From NCBI GenBank assembly GCA_947499145.1, contig CANMNB010000013.1:55275-119274 (forward strand): a stretch of DNA of 64,000 nucleotides. Reading direction: 5' to 3'. This stretch comes from an uncultured Arachnia sp. (GTDB lineage Bacteria; Actinomycetota; Actinomycetes; Propionibacteriales; Propionibacteriaceae). This document shows positions 33,949 through 43,371 of the stretch, in pieces. A program made the translations under genes and the position numbers. Numbering within the stretch: position 1 is the stretch's first letter; every line of letters begins with the position of its first letter. A model generated the notes under the pieces. That model was not told where the DNA came from and searched no databases. It saw nothing but the letters and a program-made list of their open reading frames with translations.

Positions 33949-34232
33949 CAGACGCGGGCCAGCTTCAGCTTCCAGGCCTCCGGGCCCTCGGCCACGTAGC
34001 TGACCGCGATGTTGTCGCCATGGCGGTCGGCGATCTGCGCCAGGAGCGGCTTGGGATCGTGCGGGGCGACGAGGATGAGGGCCGCTCCGGGCTGGAGGGA
34101 GTCGACGGCGCCGTGGATGGCGGCGTGGCGGATGGCGTGCGGGATGGCGCGGGCATCGAGCTCCGGGAGGGCATCGTCGTGGCCGCCGCAGCCGCAGGAG
34201 GAGGAGCGCTGGGTCAGGTTCAGTTCAGTCAC
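33948..34232 (-). CDS. DUF2249 domain protein
   Basis: A 94-residue TusA-fold-like protein. After SSSCGCGGHDD, a Cys/His-rich start, the DUF2249 core reads LPELDARAIPHAIRHAAIHGAVDSLQPGAALILVAPHDPKPLLAQI, ending with a WKLKLARV strand. DUF2249 proteins are frequent in denitrification and nitrogen-oxide stress loci, often beside hemerythrin and NorB or NirK, but the biochemical role is not established. GTG 34232 is chosen because a -10-like TAATGT (34245-34240) ends 7 nt upstream. First gene of the operon. Confidence 0.82.
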   Translation of the reverse strand: MTELNLTQRSSSCGCGGHDDALPELDARAIPHAIRHAAIHGAVDSLQPGAALILVAPHDPKPLLAQIADRHGDNIAVSYVAEGPEAWKLKLARV

Positions 34233-34239
34233 GAGGGAC

Positions 34240-34277
34240 ACATTACTCCACAACCGTCTGGAGAAAAAAGGTAGAGT
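34240..34277. promoter_or_regulatory. Divergent promoters with a palindromic operator candidate (DUF2249 operon / HTH regulator)
   Basis: Minus -10 TAATGT (34245-34240) is 7 nt before GTG 34232; plus -10 TAGAGT (34272-34277) is 6 nt before ATG 34284. Between them lies a perfect 5-bp inverted repeat, CTCCA (34246-34250) and TGGAG (34259-34263). It directly abuts the minus -10, as expected of a site where the regulator could block both promoters. Confidence 0.5.
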
Positions 34278-34283
34278 GGTCCC

Positions 34284-35006
34284 ATGACCAGCACCCAGCA
34301 CATACACCGTCGTGGACCGAAGCCGGTGCGCGGAGCAGCGCAACTGCCCGCCGCCCGCAAGCGGGTGCTGCAGGCGATCGCCGACCTTGGCGGCAGGGAC
34401 GTCACGATCACCCAACTGGCCAACCACTTGGACCAACACCCGAACGCCGCCCGGCAGCACCTCGACCTGTTGGAACGCGACGGACTCATCTCCGTCGGGG
34501 ATGTGCGGACGACGGGTCCCGGACGACGTCCGCGCGGGTACACGCTCACGCCGCGGGCCGACGTCGCCCTGGGCCGGACCCCCGACGAGGCGCACGACCT
34601 GGCGGGCGTCTTCGCCTCCTACCTGGTGGCGACCGGAGCGGGTCGCAATGAGGCACAGGAGATCGGACGGATGTGGGGATCGAACCGGGCAGGGCAACTG
34701 GCCCGGGAGGACTCGGACCACATCGACGCCGTGGTGGAGGTGCTGGACATCCTGGGGTTCGAGCCCGAGCGCGCCACCACGTCCGAGGGCGAGGCCCTCA
34801 TTCTGCGCACGTGCCCCCTGCTCGACCTGGCCCACGAGAACCCGGAGTTCATCTGCCAGATCCACCAGGGACTCATCGACGGCGTGCTGCGTCGACTCGG
34901 GGCCTCGGAGGGGGTCGAACTGCTCCCGTTCTCTGATCCCGACGGCTGCCGTGCTCGCTTGGGCAGCACCCACCCCAGCGGAGGCGAGCGCGACGTCGCG
35001 GTCTAG
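34284..35006 (+). CDS. HTH transcriptional regulator with C-terminal Cys cluster (SufR/ArnR-like type)
   Basis: A 240-residue protein. A winged helix near residues 20-80 (RKRVLQAIADLGGRDVTITQLANHLDQHPNAARQHLDLLERDGLI) precedes a helical middle and a C-terminal block with three cysteines: RTCPLLDLAHENPEFICQIHQGLIDG and PDGCRARL. Three spaced Cys in this arrangement are the Fe-S ligand pattern of SufR-type regulators; C. glutamicum ArnR, an Fe-S NO sensor, is a functional parallel. It diverges from the NirK-type operon and probably controls it in response to NO (inference). Its TAG stop is the start of the fumC -10 box. Confidence 0.78.
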   Translation: MTSTQHIHRRGPKPVRGAAQLPAARKRVLQAIADLGGRDVTITQLANHLDQHPNAARQHLDLLERDGLISVGDVRTTGPGRRPRGYTLTPRADVALGRTPDEAHDLAGVFASYLVATGAGRNEAQEIGRMWGSNRAGQLAREDSDHIDAVVEVLDILGFEPERATTSEGEALILRTCPLLDLAHENPEFICQIHQGLIDGVLRRLGASEGVELLPFSDPDGCRARLGSTHPSGGERDVAV

Positions 35007-35009
35007 GCT
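35004..35009 (+). promoter_or_regulatory. -10 box of fumC formed from an upstream stop codon
   Basis: TAGGCT begins with the regulator stop TAG (35004-35006) and ends 6 nt before ATG 35016. Confidence 0.5.
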
Positions 35010-35015
35010 GTGGCC

Positions 35016-36422
<1,407 letters not shown>

Positions 36423-36464
36423 CCGTCCGGCGTGCCAGCATGGGTCCTCTGCGAAAGGAGGCCC

Positions 36465-36743
36465 ATGATGGCTGAGAAGAAGCGGGACCCGGGACCGAGC
36501 GTCAAGGACCCCGAAGTCTACGAGGCGCTCCGTGATGATGGAGCCAGCAAGGAGAAGGCCGCGCGCATCGCGAACGCCGCGGCCAACTCCTCGCGCGAGG
36601 AGGTCGGCCGACGCGGCGGCAATTCCGAGGCCTACGAGGAGTGGACGGTCGACGAGCTGCAGGACCGCGCGGCGGAGCTCGACATTGATGGCCGTTCCAA
36701 GATGAACAAGGACGAGCTCATCGAGGCGCTGCGGGACCACTGA
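36465..36743 (+). CDS. Small protein with Rho N-terminal-like domain (DUF7218 type)
   Basis: A 92-residue (or 91, if the second of two adjacent ATGs at 36465/36468 is used) basic-acidic protein. After a KGG-like stretch (YEALRDDGASKEKAARIANAAANSSREEVGRRGGNSEAYEEW) comes a SAP/Rho_N-like helix-extended loop-helix: TVDELQDRAAELDIDGRSKMNKDELIEALRDH. Such proteins are common in actinobacteria; nucleic-acid binding is suspected. AAAGGAGG (36454-36461) is 3 or 6 nt before the two ATGs, which slightly favours 36468. It follows fumC by 42 nt. Confidence 0.8.
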   Translation: MMAEKKRDPGPSVKDPEVYEALRDDGASKEKAARIANAAANSSREEVGRRGGNSEAYEEWTVDELQDRAAELDIDGRSKMNKDELIEALRDH

Positions 36744-36750
36744 GCCCGCG

Positions 36751-36780
36751 TTGGTGCGGGGGCGCGCTGATCGGTAGCCT
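36751..36780 (+). promoter_or_regulatory. tRNA-Arg promoter
   Basis: TTGGTG (36751-36756) and TAGCCT (36775-36780) are 18 nt apart; the -10 ends 9 nt before the tRNA 5' end at 36790. This is the clearest two-box sigma-70-type promoter in the window. Confidence 0.6.
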
Positions 36781-36789
36781 TGGGGTGTT

Positions 36790-36862
36790 GGCCCCGTAGC
36801 TCAGGGGATAGAGCAGAGGTTTCCTAAACCTTGTGTCGGAAGTTCGAATCTTCCCGGGGTCG
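36790..36862 (+). tRNA. tRNA-Arg(CCT)
   Basis: Acceptor GGCCCCG pairs with CGGGGTC (one G-T). The D arm is GCTC-AGGGGATA-GAGC; the anticodon loop TTCCTAA gives CCT, reading AGG; the T arm is GGAAG-TTCGAAT-CTTCC. The discriminator is G and CCA is not encoded. The 3' end is followed by a repeat-rich stretch, but no integrase or second copy of the tRNA end is seen. Confidence 0.94.
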
Positions 36863-36878
36863 CCGATCAGTCTCTCCG

Positions 36879-36970
36879 CCGCCGAGTGGGCCGCGTTCCA
36901 CGCTCGCCGAGTAGGCCGTGCGAGGCACCACGCTCGCCGAGTAGGCCGCGCAGCGGCCGTGTCGAGGCGT
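36879..36970. repeat. Short direct repeats with hairpin after tRNA-Arg
   Basis: CACGCTCGCCGAGTAGGCCG occurs at 36899-36918 and 36929-36948, 30 bp apart, with a diverged third copy (GCCGAGTGGGCCGCG) from 36881. The last copy contains a perfect hairpin, GGCCGC-GCA-GCGGCC (36944-36958), and ends GTGTCGAGGCG. It resembles dispersed intergenic repeats of actinobacteria built on CGAGTAG...CGCAGCGGC...TCGAG. It lies between tRNA-Arg and the convergent antiporter. Confidence 0.6.
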
Positions 36971-36972
36971 CG

Positions 36973-38058
36973 TCACCCACGCACCCCGGCGGCAGACCCT
37001 CGCTCCCCCCGCTCCTGCAGTTCCTGCACCACGGTGACCGCCGCCACCACCAGCAGAAGTGGCAGCACGAACCACACCATGGCCATCGTGAAGCCGTCGA
37101 GCGCGTCGTGGCCGGCGGAGTCCAGGATCATGTACGTCAGGTAAGCCGCGTACAGCAGCACGAACGCTGCCCCCTCCAGGCGGACGATGCGGCTGCCCGT
37201 GAAGGCCACCACCACAAGGACGACGGCGGTCGCGATCATGAGCGGCAGGTCGAGAGCGATCGACGACGGCGCCACGGGAATGCCGCCACCGGAGATGACG
37301 GTGGGCAGTCCCAGGACCAGCCCGATGTTCGCAATGTTGCTGCCCACGACGTTGCCGACGGCCATGTCACCCTCTCCGCGCCGCACGGCGATGATCGTGG
37401 CGGCCAGCTCCGGCAGCGACGTTCCGATGGCGACGATGGTGAGGCCGATGACCAACTCGGAGATCCCAAGATCCGTGGCGATGGAGACGGCGCCCCGGAC
37501 CAGCAGCTGGGCGCCGAGGATGAGCAGCCCCACCCCTGCCAGCACCAGCAGACCCGAGACCCAACCCGGCTGCGTTGGCGGCGCGACCTTTTCTGCGAGC
37601 GCCTTCGAGTTGCGCTTCCCGAGCATCACGGTGGCGGCGGTCACGGTGACGTAACCGCCGAAGAGCAGCACGCCGTCGAGGATGCTGAGGCCGCCGTCGA
37701 GTCCGAGCACGAGCAGCAGGATGGACAGGACGAGCATCACCGGGATGTCGAAGCGCAGTAGCTGGCGACGGATGGCGAGCGGGGCGATGAGGGCACCGGC
37801 GCCCAGGATCAGCAGCACGTTGGCGGTGTTGCTGCCGATGACGTTGCCGACCGCCAGGTCGGGGGCGCCGGTGAACACGGCGTCGACGGTGACGGCCAGT
37901 TCGGGCGCCGACGTCGCCACGGACACGACGGTGAGGCCCACCACCAGCGAGGACATGCCGATGCGGCGGGCCAGGCTGGCGGCGCCGCGCACCAGCAGCT
38001 CGCCGCCCGCCATGAGCAGGGCCAGGCCACCGATGATGAGCAGGATGTCGATCAGCAC
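36973..38058 (-). CDS. Calcium/sodium antiporter, CaCA family (YrbG-like)
   Basis: A 361-residue inner-membrane exchanger with about ten helices in two inverted halves. The alpha-repeats that form the ion site are both present: GLTVVSVATSAPELAVTV with VGNVIGSNTANVLLILG, and GLTIVAIGTSLPELAATI with VGNVVGSNIANIGLVLG, with the two ion-binding glutamates intact. It exchanges Ca2+ (or K+) for Na+ or H+. An Arg-rich cytosolic C-terminal tail follows. GTG 38058 lies 6 nt after TACGAT (38070-38065). Confidence 0.9.
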   Translation of the reverse strand: MLIDILLIIGGLALLMAGGELLVRGAASLARRIGMSSLVVGLTVVSVATSAPELAVTVDAVFTGAPDLAVGNVIGSNTANVLLILGAGALIAPLAIRRQLLRFDIPVMLVLSILLLVLGLDGGLSILDGVLLFGGYVTVTAATVMLGKRNSKALAEKVAPPTQPGWVSGLLVLAGVGLLILGAQLLVRGAVSIATDLGISELVIGLTIVAIGTSLPELAATIIAVRRGEGDMAVGNVVGSNIANIGLVLGLPTVISGGGIPVAPSSIALDLPLMIATAVVLVVVAFTGSRIVRLEGAAFVLLYAAYLTYMILDSAGHDALDGFTMAMVWFVLPLLLVVAAVTVVQELQERGERGSAAGVRG

Positions 38059-38064
38059 TCGCCC

Positions 38065-38070
38065 ATCGTA
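38065..38070 (-). promoter_or_regulatory. -10 box, antiporter
   Basis: Minus strand TACGAT, 6 nt before GTG 38058; leaderless. Confidence 0.5.
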
Positions 38071-38086
38071 GGGAAGCCGTGGGGCG

Positions 38087-38683
38087 TCAGGCGTCCAGCT
38101 CGTCCGCGGTGACCAACCACCGGTCGACCAGGTCGAGCACCTCCATGATCCGCTGGTCCAGGGACGCGTCGCCTTCCTCGTCGATCAGCTGCACGCCTCC
38201 CTCAACCGTCATCACCGCGCCCACCCCGAGCGCATTGAGCGCCATGACCGTCCGGATCCCCTTCTCCCGGTAGCCGACGACCGTGGCGTCCGCGGCGATC
38301 TCCCGCTGCGGGAGGCCGGGGCCCTGGGTGCCGGCCGGCGCGAAGGAGTCGGCGTCGTCGCGCAGCCGCTCCGACAGCGCGGCGGAGAGCCGATCGGTGA
38401 CGTCCAGCCGGTGAAACCGGTCATCCGGCCCCGCATCGTCCGGGTCCGCCTCCGCCGCGGCGACGTCGTCGATCAGGGCGGCCACGTCGTCGAGCCCGAA
38501 CCAGGCGAACGCGTCCATGGTCTCGCCCACCAGCAACTCACCGACGAGGCTCTCGACCGCGTCCAGGACCCCGTCGCCCTGGGCGTGCGAGTCGAAGGCG
38601 ATAGCGCGCGCCAGGTGCTGATCGCCCAGCAGCTCGCCGCAGGCGCCGTCGGCGTTGCGGTTCCAGACATCGTTGGCGTCCAT
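38087..38683 (-). CDS. Hypothetical protein, 198 residues, acidic
   Basis: Not recognised. It starts MDANDVWNRNADGACGELLGDQHLARAIAFDSHAQGDGVLDAVESL, is rich in Asp and Glu, and ends with LDQRIMEVLDLVDRWLVTADELDA. A central GYREKGIRTVMALNALGVGAVMTVEGGVQLIDEEG segment looks like a folded beta-rich core. No signal peptide or membrane span. ATG 38683 is well supported by TACCAT (38695-38690) 6 nt upstream; the longer in-frame reading passes through a repeat element and is not coding. Confidence 0.7.
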   Translation of the reverse strand: MDANDVWNRNADGACGELLGDQHLARAIAFDSHAQGDGVLDAVESLVGELLVGETMDAFAWFGLDDVAALIDDVAAAEADPDDAGPDDRFHRLDVTDRLSAALSERLRDDADSFAPAGTQGPGLPQREIAADATVVGYREKGIRTVMALNALGVGAVMTVEGGVQLIDEEGDASLDQRIMEVLDLVDRWLVTADELDA

Positions 38684-38689
38684 ATCGGC

Positions 38690-38695
38690 ATGGTA
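38690..38695 (-). promoter_or_regulatory. -10 box, acidic hypothetical
   Basis: Minus strand TACCAT, 6 nt before ATG 38683; leaderless. Confidence 0.45.
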
Positions 38696-38710
38696 GGCGC
38701 CGGATTGCCC

Positions 38711-38773
38711 ACTCAGTGTTCGATTCTCGTGAGCGGACGGGGGGAAATCGAGCAGTGTTCGATTTTCGGGAGG
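38711..38773 (-). repeat. 62-bp intergenic repeat, copy B
   Basis: Reverse-complement copy of the element at 17178-17243. On the minus strand it reads CCGAAAATCGAACACTGC, then CGATTTCCCCCCGTCCGCTC, then ACGAGAATCGAACACTGAG, so two GARAATCGAACACTG direct repeats flank a conserved pyrimidine-rich core. The palindrome is imperfect by one pair. It lies between the stop of the DHOD-like gene and the promoter of the acidic hypothetical, both on the minus strand. Confidence 0.6.
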
Positions 38774-38777
38774 GGGG

Positions 38778-39791
38778 TCAGCGGAGGGAGCCGTAGGTCT
38801 CCTTCGCCTTCTGCAGTGCCGAGACGTAACCGGCGCGCTCGTACTGGGAGGCCGAGACGTCCTTCGGGACGGCGAGCATCCCACGCGCCCGGTCCAGCGT
38901 GAGGCTCCGACCGTCCAGCCAGTCCTCCAGGCCTCGGATGAGGTTGGTGGCGTGGGCGACTCCGTAGCGCACCAGCGACGACGTGGTCATCACGACGTCG
39001 GCGCCGGACAGGATGTACTTCGCGACGTCGTCGGGCTGGTCGACGCCGGACGTCGCGGCCAGCGACGCCCTGACGTGATCGCGGAGCACGGCGATCCAGG
39101 TGCGCGGCAGGCGGGCATCGTTGGGCGACGACAGGGTGACCCCGGAGCGCACCTCGACCCGGTCGAGGTCGATGTCGGGCTGCAGGAACCGGTTGAACAG
39201 CACGAGCCCGTCGGCACCGAGGCGGTCGAGGGAGACGCACATGTTGCCCACCGACGAGAAGTACGGCGAGAGCTTCACGGCGATCGGCACGTTCACCGAC
39301 TCCTTGACCGCGGCGACGATGTCCAGGTGCCGGGCCTCCACCTCGGCACCGGACATGGTGAGGTCGCCCGGGACGAAGTAGATGTTGAGCTCGATGGCCG
39401 CGGCGCCGGCGTCGGCCAGGTTCTGCGCCATCTTCGTCCAGCTGCCCAGCGTGGAGCCGTTGAGGGACGCGATCAGCGGCACGTCGATCGCGGCCGCCGC
39501 CTCCTCGACGAGGTGCAGGTACTGCTCGGAGCCGTCGCCCTCCGTGCCCGGCACGTTGGGGAAGAACGTGAGCGCCTCGGCGAACCGCTCCTCGTACGTC
39601 TGCTCCAGGGTGGCGGTGCGCTCGGCCTCGCGACGGAGCTGCTCCTCGAACAACGAGTAGAGCACCACGGCGCCGACGCCGGCGTCGGCCAGGGCGCGGA
39701 CGCCGTCGACCGTCTGTGAGATCGGTCCCGCGGAGGCGACGACGGGGTTGCGCAGCTCCATTCCCAGGTAGCGGGTGGTCAGATCAGTCAT
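38778..39791 (-). CDS. Dihydroorotate dehydrogenase-like flavoprotein
   Basis: A 337-residue FMN TIM-barrel protein. LTTRYLGMELRNPVVASAGPISQTVDGVRAL resembles the DHOD start; PLIASLNGSTLGSWTKMAQNLADAGAAAIELNIY and IAVKLSPYFSSVGNMCVSLDRLGADGLVLFNRF follow the DHOD/dihydropyrimidine dehydrogenase core, with C-terminal GADVVMTTSSLVRYG. Proteins of this type usually sit beside nifJ-type PFOR genes and may not be true pyrimidine enzymes; an oxidoreductase role with ferredoxin or another acceptor is possible (inference). It overlaps the 3' end of nifJ by 8 nt and so forms one operon with it. Confidence 0.82.
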   Translation of the reverse strand: MTDLTTRYLGMELRNPVVASAGPISQTVDGVRALADAGVGAVVLYSLFEEQLRREAERTATLEQTYEERFAEALTFFPNVPGTEGDGSEQYLHLVEEAAAAIDVPLIASLNGSTLGSWTKMAQNLADAGAAAIELNIYFVPGDLTMSGAEVEARHLDIVAAVKESVNVPIAVKLSPYFSSVGNMCVSLDRLGADGLVLFNRFLQPDIDLDRVEVRSGVTLSSPNDARLPRTWIAVLRDHVRASLAATSGVDQPDDVAKYILSGADVVMTTSSLVRYGVAHATNLIRGLEDWLDGRSLTLDRARGMLAVPKDVSASQYERAGYVSALQKAKETYGSLR

Positions 39792-42700
39792 TGACGTCTC
39801 CCTTCCGGGGGTCGGCGGCGAACGCGTCGGCGCCGCGCATCGCGAGTTCCTCGTACTCGGACCAGCGCCGATCCACCTGGCCCTGTGCGAGGTGCAGCAG
39901 GCGGTCGGCCTCGGCCGGGTCGGCGGCGTGGAGGACGCGATAGCGTAGCTCGGCGTCCTGGTACTCCTTGAGCTTCAACCGGGGCCGTGGGGAGTCGAGC
40001 AGGAACGGGTTCTGGCCGTTCTCCCGCAGCACCGGGTTGTAGCGCATGAGCGGCCAGTGGCCGGAGTTGACGGCCTTGTACTGCTGCTCGAGTCCCTTGC
40101 GGATCTCGTAGCCGTGGGCGATGCAGTGGCTGTAGGCGATGATGAGGCTGGGGCCGTCGTAGGCCTCGGCCTCCCGGAACGCCTTCAGCGTCTGCTGCGG
40201 ATCGGCGCCCATCGCTACCCGGGCCACGTACACCGAGCCGTAGGCCATGGCCTGCATCGCCATGTCCTTCTTGTTGGTGTGCTTGCCGGCGGCGGCGAAC
40301 TTGGCGACGGCGCCGAGCGGCGTCGACTTCGAGGCCTGCCCGCCGGTGTTGGAGTACACCTCGGTGTCCAGCACCAGGACGTTGACGTTGCGGCCGCTGG
40401 CGAGGACGTGGTCGACGCCCGCGGAGCCGATGTCGTAGGCCCAGCCGTCGCCGCCGACGATCCACACCGCACGACGCAGCAGGTGGTCGGCCACGGAGCG
40501 GAGGTCCTCGACCTTTGGTCCGCTGAGGCCCTTCAACCGCTCCATCAGCTGGTCGACGCGCTCCGACTGCTCCGCCAGCTCGCTCTCGTGCCGCTGGGGC
40601 GCGTTGAGCAGGGCGTCGACGAGGGCGTCGTCGCCGATCTCGGGCCGCAGCTCCAGCAGCCGGGCGCGGGCCAGGTCCTCGTGGAGGTCGGCGGCCAGGC
40701 GCAGCCCGAGGCCGAACTCGGCGTTGTCCTCGAACAGCGAGTTGGACCACGCCGGGCCGCGGCCCGCGGCGTTCTTGGCCCACGGCGTCGTCGGGAGGTT
40801 GCCGCCGTAGATGGACGAGCAGCCCGTCGCGTTGGCGACGGTGGTGCGGTCGCCGAACAGCTGCGTGAGCAGCTTGAGGTACGGCGTCTCGCCGCAGCCG
40901 GCGCAGGCCCCCGAGAACTCGAAGAGCGGCTCCAGGAACTGGGTGCCGCGGACGGTCCCGAAGTCCACGCGGGCGCGCCGGTTGAGCGGGAGGGACTCGA
41001 AGAACTCGATGTCCTTCTTCTCCTTCTCACGGTCCAGCAGCGGGGTGAGGTTGATGGCCTTCCGCGACGGCTGGCCGATCGGGCGCACCGGGCACGCCTC
41101 CACGCACAGGCCGCATCCCGTGCAGTCCTCGACGTAGACCTGCAGCGTGTAGTTGGTGTCGGGCAGGCCGGCTGCGTCGAGCGGCGCGGTGAGGAACCCC
41201 TCGGGGGCGTCCCCCAGCTTGTCGATCGGGTAGTACTTGGCGCGCAGCACGGAGTGCGGGCACACGAACGAACAGTTGCCGCACTGGATGCAGGACTCGG
41301 GGTCCCACTCGGCGACGATCTCACTGACGTTGCGCTTCTCGTACCGCGTGGTGCCCGACGGGTAGGTGCCGTCGACGGGCAGCGCCGAGACGGGCAGGAG
41401 GTCGCCCTTGCCCTCGAGCATCATCGCGGTCACGTCACGGACGAACTCCGGGGCGTTGGCCGGAACCGGGGCCAAGAGCCCGTGGGTCGACGATGCGTGG
41501 TCCGGCACCTCGATGCGGTGCAGGTGCGCCAGCGACTCGTCGACGGCGGCGTGGTTCTTCCGCACCACCTCGGCGGACTTCCGGGCGTAGGTCTTCTCGA
41601 TGGCGGTCTTGATCTTCTCGATCGCCTCGTCCCGCGGCAGCACCCCCGAGATCGCGAAGAAACAGGTCTGGAGGATGGTGTTGGTGCGCGACCCCAGACC
41701 CGCCGAACGGGCGACGCTGGAGGCGTCGATCGTGTACAGCTGGATGCCGAGCTCCACGATCCGCCGCTGCAGCGGCTCGGGAAGCCGGTCCCACACCTCG
41801 TCGGCCGCGTAGGGGGCGTTGAGCAGCAGTGTCGTGCCGGGCCGGGCGAACTCGAGGATGTCGACGCGCTCGAGGATGGACCAGTGGTGGCAGCCGATGA
41901 AGTTCGCCTGGTCCACCAGGTAGGGAGCCCTGATCGGGTTGGGGCCGAACCTCAGGTGGCTGACGGTCCGCGAGCCGGACTTCTTCGAGTCGTAGACGAA
42001 GTAGCCTTGCGCGAACATCTCCTGGCCGGAGCCAAGGATCTTGATCGTGTTCTTGTTGGCGCCGACGGTGCCGTCGGAGCCGAGGCCATAGAAGACGGCG
42101 CTGACGGTTTCCGGGTCGGCAAGGCGGAAGGCCGGGTCGTAGTCGAGCGAGAGGTGCGTGACGTCGTCGTGGATGCCGACGGTGAACCGCGGCCGCGGCG
42201 TGGGCTTGCCGAGCTCGTCGAAGACGGCCTTGGCCATCGCCGGGGTGAACTCCTTGCTGGACAGGCCGTAGCGACCGCCGGTGACGAGCGGCATGGTCTC
42301 GCGGCGACCGTCGGCGTAGGCCTCGCCGAGCGTGGAGACGACGTCGAGGAACAGCGGCTCGCCGCTGGCCCCGGACTCCTTGGTGCGGTCCAGGACCGCG
42401 ATGCGCTTCACGGTGGCGGGCAGGGCGTCGAGGATGGCGTCGACGGGGAAGGGCCGGTAGAGCCGGATGTACAGCACGCCGACCTTGGCGCCCAGTTCGG
42501 CATTCAGGTGCTCGACGACGGGGGTGACCGTCTCGATGCCGGAGCCCATGATGACGGCGACGCGCTCGGCGTCGGGCGCGCCGTGGTACTCGGCCAGGGC
42601 GTAGCGGCGGCCGGAGATCCGGGCGAACCGCTCCATCACTGAGCTGAGGATCTCGGGGACCCGCTGGTAGTACGGGTTGGCGGTCTCGCGCGACTGGAAG

Positions 42701-43371
42701 TAGGTGTCCGGGTTCTGCGCCGTGCCGCGGATGAACGGGTTGGCGGGGCTGAGCGCGCGGGAGCGGTGCTCGAGCACGAGCTCCCGGGGCACCAGCTCGC
42801 GCAGCTGGTCGTCGCTCAGCGTCTGGAGGGTGTTGAGCTCGTGGGAGGTGCGGAAACCGTCAAAGAAGTGCACGAACGGCAGCCGCGTCTCCAGGGTGGC
42901 GAGGTGCGCGACAGCGGCCATGTCGTGGGCCTCCTGCACCGACGCGGAGCTCAGCAGGCACACGCCCGTCTGGCGGACGGCCATGACGTCCTGGTGGTCG
43001 CCGAAGATCGACAGGCCCTGCGTCGCCAGCGAGCGGGCCGCCACGTGGAACACCGACGACGTCAGCTCACCCGCGATCCGGTACATGTTGGGGATCATCA
43101 ACAGCAGGCCCTGCGAGGCGGTGAACGTCGTCGACAGGGCTCCGCCCTGGAGTGCGCCGTGCATCGCCCCGGCAGCGCCGCCCTCGGACTGCATCTCGAT
43201 GACGGCGGGGACCTGCCCCCAGACGTTCTGGCGGCCGTGGCTGGACCACTCGTCGGCGAGCTCGGCCATCGTGGAGCTGGGCGTGATCGGGTAGATCGAG
43301 CACAGCTCGCTCAGCCGGTACGCGACGTCGGCCGCGGCCTCGTTGCCGTCGATGATGGCGCGCTTGCTCAT
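39784..43371 (-). CDS. nifJ: Pyruvate:ferredoxin (flavodoxin) oxidoreductase
   Basis: A 1195-residue, single-chain PFOR that oxidatively decarboxylates pyruvate to acetyl-CoA, passing two electrons to ferredoxin or flavodoxin. Domains in order: pyrimidine-binding N-terminal SIYPITPSSTMAELADEW; central domains; a 2x[4Fe-4S] ferredoxin segment with CIQCGNCSFVCPHSVLR and CTGCGLCVEACPVR near 680-760; and the TPP domain with CAGCGETPYLKLL, GDGWAYDIGSAGVDHVLASG and EVYSNTGGQASKSTPLGAVAKFAA, holding the proximal cluster Cys. Oxygen-sensitive in most species. ATG 43371 overlaps the GltD-like stop as ATGA; the longer upstream reading is not coding. Confidence 0.95.
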   Translation of the reverse strand: MSKRAIIDGNEAAADVAYRLSELCSIYPITPSSTMAELADEWSSHGRQNVWGQVPAVIEMQSEGGAAGAMHGALQGGALSTTFTASQGLLLMIPNMYRIAGELTSSVFHVAARSLATQGLSIFGDHQDVMAVRQTGVCLLSSASVQEAHDMAAVAHLATLETRLPFVHFFDGFRTSHELNTLQTLSDDQLRELVPRELVLEHRSRALSPANPFIRGTAQNPDTYFQSRETANPYYQRVPEILSSVMERFARISGRRYALAEYHGAPDAERVAVIMGSGIETVTPVVEHLNAELGAKVGVLYIRLYRPFPVDAILDALPATVKRIAVLDRTKESGASGEPLFLDVVSTLGEAYADGRRETMPLVTGGRYGLSSKEFTPAMAKAVFDELGKPTPRPRFTVGIHDDVTHLSLDYDPAFRLADPETVSAVFYGLGSDGTVGANKNTIKILGSGQEMFAQGYFVYDSKKSGSRTVSHLRFGPNPIRAPYLVDQANFIGCHHWSILERVDILEFARPGTTLLLNAPYAADEVWDRLPEPLQRRIVELGIQLYTIDASSVARSAGLGSRTNTILQTCFFAISGVLPRDEAIEKIKTAIEKTYARKSAEVVRKNHAAVDESLAHLHRIEVPDHASSTHGLLAPVPANAPEFVRDVTAMMLEGKGDLLPVSALPVDGTYPSGTTRYEKRNVSEIVAEWDPESCIQCGNCSFVCPHSVLRAKYYPIDKLGDAPEGFLTAPLDAAGLPDTNYTLQVYVEDCTGCGLCVEACPVRPIGQPSRKAINLTPLLDREKEKKDIEFFESLPLNRRARVDFGTVRGTQFLEPLFEFSGACAGCGETPYLKLLTQLFGDRTTVANATGCSSIYGGNLPTTPWAKNAAGRGPAWSNSLFEDNAEFGLGLRLAADLHEDLARARLLELRPEIGDDALVDALLNAPQRHESELAEQSERVDQLMERLKGLSGPKVEDLRSVADHLLRRAVWIVGGDGWAYDIGSAGVDHVLASGRNVNVLVLDTEVYSNTGGQASKSTPLGAVAKFAAAGKHTNKKDMAMQAMAYGSVYVARVAMGADPQQTLKAFREAEAYDGPSLIIAYSHCIAHGYEIRKGLEQQYKAVNSGHWPLMRYNPVLRENGQNPFLLDSPRPRLKLKEYQDAELRYRVLHAADPAEADRLLHLAQGQVDRRWSEYEELAMRGADAFAADPRKGDVND

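Noticed and set aside
36790..36970. Integrated element attachment site at tRNA-Arg
   Set aside because: No second copy of the tRNA 3' end, no integrase, and the downstream genes look like ordinary core genes.
40057..42642. Long plus-strand open frame opposite PFOR
   Set aside because: Shadow frame; PFOR catalytic and Fe-S motifs are on the minus strand.
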